From contig CAMYVI010000071.1 in NCBI GenBank assembly GCA_947302185.1, positions 1-10,289 on the forward strand: a stretch of 10,289 nucleotides of DNA, given 5' to 3'. Position 1 is the stretch's first letter, and every line of letters starts with the position of its first letter. Below the pieces are notes generated by a model. That model was given only the letters and a program-made list of their open reading frames with translations, was not told the origin of the DNA and searched no databases. The DNA is from an uncultured Lachnospiraceae bacterium. GTDB lineage: Bacteria > Bacillota_A > Clostridia > Lachnospirales > Lachnospiraceae. Positions 5,976 through 10,289 of the stretch are shown here, in pieces. Both the position numbers and the translations under genes were made by a program.

Positions 5976-7277
5976 ATGAAGATAACTCTCATCGGAACCG
6001 GCTGCGGGACGCCGGCCACCCTTACTGAGGAAGGAAAGCGCGCATTCGAGCGGGCAGATGTGATTTTCGGAGCCGCGCGGGTTTTGGAAAGCCTGCCGGC
6101 AGCCTGTACGCAGAGGGATGACTCCTCAGAGAAAAAAGTCGTGGAAGCCAAACCGAAGAAAATCTGCGAGCTTCTGGCCGGCTGTATTGATTCGGACGAG
6201 ATTGAAAATGCAGCCGTCGCTCTCAGCGGTGATTCGGGTTTTTATTCCGGCGCGCGCCTGCTTAAGGAGACGATTTCGAAACGTTTCGGCTCTATCACGG
6301 AGATTGAGTTCCTTCCCGGAATTTCATCTGTCTCGATGTTCGCGTCAAGAATAGGCATTCCGTGGCAGAACTGGAATCTGGTATCAGCCCACGGAGCAGA
6401 CTGCGACCCCGTTCATGAGATAATGAAGGGGCGGGAGACTTTTTTCCTGACAGGGGGAAAGTATACCGCGGATGTCATCTGCCGGGAACTGACTGCGGCC
6501 GGACTGGGCAGCCTAAAAGTGACAGTGGGAGAGAATCTTTCATACGGAAAAGCGGGTGCAGAGACAGAGCGTAGTGCCGGCTGCACCGCATCTGAATCGG
6601 GTACATGGACTGAGCGCATAGTCAGCTGTACGGCGGCCGAATGCGCAGAGATGTCTTTTTCGGATCTGTCTGTACTTCTCGTCTGTACAGAATCATCAGA
6701 CGGAAAGCAGCTGATCCTGCAGCGCAGACCGCCCGGCATCCCTGACGACGCTTTTATACGCGGCAATGTCCCGATGACGAAGATGGAGGTAAGAAGCATT
6801 GTTACAGGCAAGATGTCTGTTAAGGATTCCGATGTCGTCTGGGATATCGGAGCGGGAACCGGAAGTGTGAGCGTCGAACTCGCCATGCAGGCGGGACAGG
6901 TCTGGGCCCTGGAGCGGAAAGGGGAGGCGGTAGAACTCATTTGCCGGAACAGGGAAACGTTCGGGAGATGGAACCTTCATGTTGTTCAGGGAGAGGCACC
7001 GAAAGACCTGGAAAAACTGCCGGTCCCGGATGCCGTATTTATCGGCGGAAGCGGCGGAAATGTGAAAACAATTATGCAGGAGACATGGAAAAGGAACAGG
7101 GCGGCGCGCATATGTGTCAGCGCAGTACTTCTTGAGACGTTGAATGAGTGTCTTGAGGCTTTTTCGGAAAACGGAAAAGAACCGGACATTATTCAGATTG
7201 CCGTGACCCGGGCTGAAAAGGTCGGAGACAGGCATATGATGAAAGCCGGAAACCCGGTCTACATAGTTACCGGATGA
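5976..7277 (+). CDS. cbiET: CbiET fusion: cobalt-precorrin-7 C5- and cobalt-precorrin-6B C15-methyltransferase/decarboxylase
   Basis: Two enzymes in one 433-residue chain, as in CobL. The CbiE half (about 1-235) is a tetrapyrrole methylase that methylates C5: IGTGCGTPATLT near the start, SGDSGFYSG at 84-92, FLPGISSVSMFASRIGI, and the C-terminal block AEMSFSDLSVLLV. The CbiT half (about 250-433) is a Rossmann SAM methyltransferase that methylates C15 and decarboxylates the C12 acetate: IRGNVPMTK (PMTK at 266-269), DIGAGTG with GAGTG at 292-296, and VFIGGSGGN. The substrate of CbiT precedes that of CbiE in the pathway. An imperfect internal tandem duplication (residues 194-223) sits in the CbiE half, adding about 15 residues just after ENLSY. 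ATG 5976 follows GGGGAAA. The fusion form is known in this family, the duplication is not a usual part of it. Confidence 0.95.
   Translation: MKITLIGTGCGTPATLTEEGKRAFERADVIFGAARVLESLPAACTQRDDSSEKKVVEAKPKKICELLAGCIDSDEIENAAVALSGDSGFYSGARLLKETISKRFGSITEIEFLPGISSVSMFASRIGIPWQNWNLVSAHGADCDPVHEIMKGRETFFLTGGKYTADVICRELTAAGLGSLKVTVGENLSYGKAGAETERSAGCTASESGTWTERIVSCTAAECAEMSFSDLSVLLVCTESSDGKQLILQRRPPGIPDDAFIRGNVPMTKMEVRSIVTGKMSVKDSDVVWDIGAGTGSVSVELAMQAGQVWALERKGEAVELICRNRETFGRWNLHVVQGEAPKDLEKLPVPDAVFIGGSGGNVKTIMQETWKRNRAARICVSAVLLETLNECLEAFSENGKEPDIIQIAVTRAEKVGDRHMMKAGNPVYIVTG
6555..6644 (+). repeat. Diverged 45-base tandem duplication in the CbiE half of cbiET
   Basis: Two adjacent in-frame 45-base units, 6555-6599 and 6600-6644, agree at 29 of 45 bases by my hand alignment. 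They encode GAETERSAGCTASES and GTWTERIVSCTAAEC (8 of 15 residues the same). The second copy is the one that fits the usual CbiE sequence between ENLSY and AEMSFSDL, so the first looks like the added copy. The divergence implies an older event than the near-identical cbiD tail repeat. Confidence 0.7.
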
Positions 7278-7416
7278 GGAAGACGCTTGTGTACTTTACG
7301 CTGTAAGAGCCGAGAAGTTCCCGATTTGTTACACAGTGATTTTTCTGATGTATGAATGAAACAGATTACATGTCTGGAATATCAGCAGCAAAGCCACTGA
7401 TATGGGGGAGGAGAGA
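7278..7416 (+). other. Spacer before the hybrid kinase; possible weak internal promoter only
   Basis: The 139 bases between cbiET and the kinase are one of the two largest gaps after cbiF. TTGTTA at 7326-7331 and TATGAA at 7351-7356 resemble -35 and -10 boxes but are 19 bases apart, each with two mismatches to consensus. A 6-base inverted pair (TGTGTA near 7288, TACACA near 7330) flanks the middle. None of this is strong; there is no hairpin with a T-run, so no terminator is called. Confidence 0.25.
7404..7413 (+). promoter_or_regulatory. Ribosome binding site deciding the start of the hybrid kinase
   Basis: GGGGGAGG at 7404-7411 lies 5 bases before ATG 7417. An in-frame ATG at 7402 overlaps this site and has no ribosome binding site of its own, so 7417 is the better start. 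Confidence 0.75.
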
Positions 7417-10020
7417 ATGGATCCTATTTTTCAGAAACAGCTCCTGGAAGCCTTCATGTCTGATTATCAGCGGGTTTATCTGGTCGATCTCCTGGAGAAC
7501 CAAATTTATATGCAGGTCAACAGTGACAGATCGAATCAGGATATGATTCCGTGGATGCAGGCAGCGATAGATCCTACGGTTTCATTTGACAAGTTTATAC
7601 AGTATTACAGTGAGTATTCTGTGGAAGAGAGCCATCGGGGATGGTTCGGGAAGCAGATGTCCACGGACAATATCCGGACCACTCTTCACGGCCGAAACTC
7701 ATTCGTTGTCTCCTATCCCCTTATTTCCGGTGACCGGAGACGAATTGAGGTGCGCCGGTTCGGTGAAGGAAGCGGAATAGCGGCGAAAGCCCTGATATGC
7801 ATTCCTTACAGCAACGTAAGCGACGACATAAAGCGTTACAGTCCGGGCGATGCGCAGACTTTGACCGTATCCGGACAGGACAGCGACAGCTACGCGAATG
7901 AGCCTGTTTTTATAGTCTCTCAGAAGGGTAACGCCGTGTACAGGAATGATCCCCTGATTGAAGAAATGAAAACAGTGTCGTGGCTGCAGGGGTCGATATC
8001 GACATGTGAAGTCGACGTCACGGATTATCGTCTGCTGGCGGAAGATTTCGGGTCTCTGGATATTTTTATTCCGGATCAGAAATATGCTGCTTTTGATGAT
8101 TTAAGCGCGCATGTGGCCGCCTGGATACCTCGCGTTACCTCGGACAACGGAGAGACGCTGAGGACATTCATGTCCAGAGAAAACATGCTCCGAAGTTATG
8201 AACTCGGTAACAGAGAGCCCTGGATCGAGTACAGCGTCAGGGACAGATTCGGAAATGAAGTCTGGCTGAATCAGAAACTGCTTCTCAGTAAGAATGAGGC
8301 GACCGGTCACATTATGTGCCTGATCGTAGTGCGCGATATTACGGACCTGGTGGCGACACGCGAGGAAAATAAGCGCCGCATGAGTCTGATCGAGGGTCTC
8401 ACCGCCGAGTACTCATCCGTTTATTTTGTCGATCTTGTAAATGACAGATACTACATTTACCGTCTTGCCGATTTCATTCGCAAGCGGTTCGAGGAAGGCT
8501 TCAGCGACAGTTTTGACACTTCAATGGAATACTTCCTTGAAAACGGGGTTTACAGTTTCGACCGTGAAAATGTGAAAAAGAAGCTTCTTATCGAGGGGAT
8601 CCGCAGGAATCTGGACGGCCGCAGGGACTACAGCTTTATATTCCGTGCGATGACGAAAAACGGTCCGAATTATTATCGATGTATGGTCGTGCGAATTGAT
8701 AAAGAGGAAGGGGAAGCGGAGGAAGTTCTGGTCGGATTTGCAGATGTAAATGAGGAACAGGAAAATTCGCTGCGCCAGAAACAGCTTCTTGAAGATGCAC
8801 TTATTCAGGCTCGCAACGCCGGCAAAGCCAAGACCATGTTCCTGTCCAATATGTCCCACGATATCCGTACGCCGATGAATGCGATTATCGGTTTTACGGA
8901 GATTGCGCTCCTCCATCCGGAAGACAGGGAGACGGTAAAAGACAGTTTGGGGAAAATACTGACATCGGGGGAACATTTGCTGCAGCTTATTGACAATATC
9001 CTGGATATAAGCCGGATCGAGAGCGGCCGCCTTGTGCTGAAGGAAGAGCCGTACTCTCTGCGGGAACATGTCGATGAGACGATGGATATTTTCGTGCCGC
9101 AGTTTAAAGCGAAGGATATCACCTTTACGAAAGTAATCTCCGATGATGTGGCGGACTTCATATACTGTGACGCTTTGAAAATGCGGCAGCTCATGATCAA
9201 TCTTATGAGCAACGCAGTCAAATATACACTGCCCGGCGGCAGAATCGATCTCAGAATCGAGAGTGCCGAGGCACCGGAAGGTTACGCAGGCATTGAGTTC
9301 CATGTAAAAGACACCGGAATCGGTATGAGCGATGAATTCATTAAGAAAGTGTTCGTGCCGTTTGAGCGGGAGGAGAATTCCGCTATCAGCCAGGTAAGAG
9401 GGAGCGGACTCGGAATGGCGATCTGCAAGGGAATCGTCGACGCGATGGGAGGAACCATCACTGCGCTCAGCAGGCAGAACGAAGGTACCGAAATCATCGT
9501 GCATCTGGAATTCAGGCTACAGGACATCAGTCTCATCAAAGAACGGGACAGTATCGGTGCGCCTTCGGAACACGCCCGGTACAGGATGTTCAACAGACCT
9601 GTTCTCGAGCGTCTGCCGAAGGATGATATCAAAATCCTTCTTGTTGAAGATAACAGGCTGAATCGGGAAATCGCCGGTAAAATGCTGAAGCATCTCGGAT
9701 ATGAGGCGGTAATGGCGGAGACAGGTGACAAGGCGGTGGAAATCCTCAGGGAAGCCGGAGACAGGGAGTATGACCTTATTTTTATGGATGTGCATATGCC
9801 CGGAATCAACGGGTATCAGACGACGGAGATAATCAGGAATATCGGCGGGGCGATGACCTGGATACCGATTGTAGCCATGACGGCGGATGCATTTGAGAGT
9901 GATGTCCATCATGCGCTCAGGTCAGGAATGAATGCATATATTTCGAAACCGGTGAATATTGACACGCTCCGGACCGTGATTGAACGGTTCGTCGGGAGCC
10001 GGGAGGAAAAAAAGGAGTGA
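7417..10020 (+). CDS. Soluble hybrid histidine kinase with two related PAS-like sensor modules and a receiver domain
   Basis: An 867-residue cytoplasmic sensor kinase: no signal peptide or membrane helix. Order: PAS-like module (about 14-120), a second sensory stretch ending in VVRDITDL (306-311), another PAS-like module (about 332-443), a coiled coil (about 443-475), a dimerisation/phosphoacceptor domain with MSHDIRTPMNAIIGF and H481, an ATPase domain with N599 (N box), DTGIGM from D632 (G1) and GSGLGMA from G662 (G2), then a receiver domain with E744/D745, phosphoacceptor D791 in MDVHMPG, and K844. All catalytic residues are present. There is no DNA-binding or other output domain, so the phosphoryl group should pass to a partner not seen here, or the receiver may regulate the kinase. 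Its stop codon is two bases from the cbiA start, so it is part of the operon. The signal and the target are unknown; a link to cobalamin is inferred only from position. Confidence 0.93.
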   Translation: MDPIFQKQLLEAFMSDYQRVYLVDLLENQIYMQVNSDRSNQDMIPWMQAAIDPTVSFDKFIQYYSEYSVEESHRGWFGKQMSTDNIRTTLHGRNSFVVSYPLISGDRRRIEVRRFGEGSGIAAKALICIPYSNVSDDIKRYSPGDAQTLTVSGQDSDSYANEPVFIVSQKGNAVYRNDPLIEEMKTVSWLQGSISTCEVDVTDYRLLAEDFGSLDIFIPDQKYAAFDDLSAHVAAWIPRVTSDNGETLRTFMSRENMLRSYELGNREPWIEYSVRDRFGNEVWLNQKLLLSKNEATGHIMCLIVVRDITDLVATREENKRRMSLIEGLTAEYSSVYFVDLVNDRYYIYRLADFIRKRFEEGFSDSFDTSMEYFLENGVYSFDRENVKKKLLIEGIRRNLDGRRDYSFIFRAMTKNGPNYYRCMVVRIDKEEGEAEEVLVGFADVNEEQENSLRQKQLLEDALIQARNAGKAKTMFLSNMSHDIRTPMNAIIGFTEIALLHPEDRETVKDSLGKILTSGEHLLQLIDNILDISRIESGRLVLKEEPYSLREHVDETMDIFVPQFKAKDITFTKVISDDVADFIYCDALKMRQLMINLMSNAVKYTLPGGRIDLRIESAEAPEGYAGIEFHVKDTGIGMSDEFIKKVFVPFEREENSAISQVRGSGLGMAICKGIVDAMGGTITALSRQNEGTEIIVHLEFRLQDISLIKERDSIGAPSEHARYRMFNRPVLERLPKDDIKILLVEDNRLNREIAGKMLKHLGYEAVMAETGDKAVEILREAGDREYDLIFMDVHMPGINGYQTTEIIRNIGGAMTWIPIVAMTADAFESDVHHALRSGMNAYISKPVNIDTLRTVIERFVGSREEKKE
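10011..10017 (+). promoter_or_regulatory. Ribosome binding site of cbiA inside the kinase 3' end
   Basis: AAAGGAG is read as the last Lys-Glu codons of the kinase and lies 5 bases before GTG 10023. It decides for GTG over the in-frame ATG at 10032, which would be 14 bases away. It implies that kinase and CbiA synthesis are coupled. Confidence 0.75.
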
Positions 10021-10022
10021 AC

Positions 10023-10289
10023 GTGAGGAGAATGATGATATCCGCTATGAGCAGCGGCAGCGGGAAAACCGTCGTGACATGCGGTCTGCTTGCGCTGCTG
10101 AAAAAGCGCGGGTATCGCGTCAGAAGCGTCAAATGCGGGCCTGACTATATTGATCCCATGTTCCATCGGGAGGTGCTCGGCGTACCCGGAACAAACGCAG
10201 ATCTATTTCTCATGGGAGAGGAGTCTGTGAGGCATATCCTTGCGGGTGCCTGTGCGGAGGAAAGCGATTCCCGGAGCGACGGCACTTTG
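10023..10289 (+). CDS. cbiA: CbiA, cobyrinate a,c-diamide synthase (3' end outside window)
   Basis: ATP- and glutamine-dependent amidation of the a and c acetate side chains of cobyrinate; cytoplasmic. The window holds 89 codons, the N-terminal part of the ATP-binding synthetase domain; the full protein is usually about 450 residues with a C-terminal glutamine amidotransferase domain that would lie beyond the right edge. Visible: P-loop SSGSGKT at residues 10-16 (K15, T16), the helix LLALLKKRGYRV, and the family signature KCGPDYIDPMFH at 37-48, with D41 and D44 in the conserved nucleotide/metal region. This signature separates it from general ParA-like ATPases; the related CobQ/CbiP is less likely because that family begins differently and is longer before this motif. 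GTG start chosen from the ribosome binding site in the end of the kinase gene. Confidence 0.92.
   Translation, partial: MRRMMISAMSSGSGKTVVTCGLLALLKKRGYRVRSVKCGPDYIDPMFHREVLGVPGTNADLFLMGEESVRHILAGACAEESDSRSDGTL

Noticed and set aside
8521..9504. Long open frame of 327 codons on the minus strand opposite the kinase
   Set aside because: It lies wholly antisense to a kinase with every catalytic motif intact, its translation shows no recognisable domain, and codon structure on the plus strand explains the open frame.

Overview
The window is one stretch of an anaerobic (cobalt-early) cobalamin biosynthesis operon. All genes are on the + strand and tightly packed. The mix of anaerobic-type enzymes (CbiD, CbiG, a fused CbiE-CbiT), strong purine-rich ribosome binding sites, a NodB deacetylase with a long Ala/Thr-rich linker, a soluble PAS-type hybrid kinase and a base composition near half G+C suggests an anaerobic Clostridia member of the Bacillota, plausibly Lachnospiraceae. 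That placement is inference; no rRNA or other marker is present.

Layout: cbiD (5' end outside the window, bases 1-998); a short intergenic region built largely of tandem copies of the cbiD 3' end (999-1142); cbiF (1143-1931); a membrane-anchored polysaccharide deacetylase gene overlapping cbiF by 8 bases (1924-3087); cbiG (3110-4171); cbiH (4234-4986); cbiJ (5036-5851); a 124-base spacer; cbiET fusion (5976-7277); a 139-base spacer; a hybrid histidine kinase/response regulator (7417-10020); and the start of cbiA (10023 to beyond the window).

The corrin-ring enzymes form a nearly continuous route: CbiH (C17 methylation and ring contraction), CbiF (C11), CbiG (lactone opening and loss of acetaldehyde), CbiD (C1), CbiJ (reduction), CbiT (C15 methylation with decarboxylation), CbiE (C5), and then CbiA (a,c-diamide formation). 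CbiL, CbiC, the cobalt chelatase and later steps are not in the window and are presumably in the flanks. Two genes do not belong to the pathway by family, the deacetylase and the kinase, yet both are joined to cobalamin genes at the level of translation.

The most unusual sequence feature is repeated tandem duplication inside cobalamin genes: a 15-base, EAAAK-like repeat inserted in cbiD, a triplicated cbiD 3' tail that includes the stop codon, and a diverged 45-base duplication inside the CbiE half of cbiET. No tRNA, rRNA, insertion sequence, CRISPR array, riboswitch or convincing terminator was seen.
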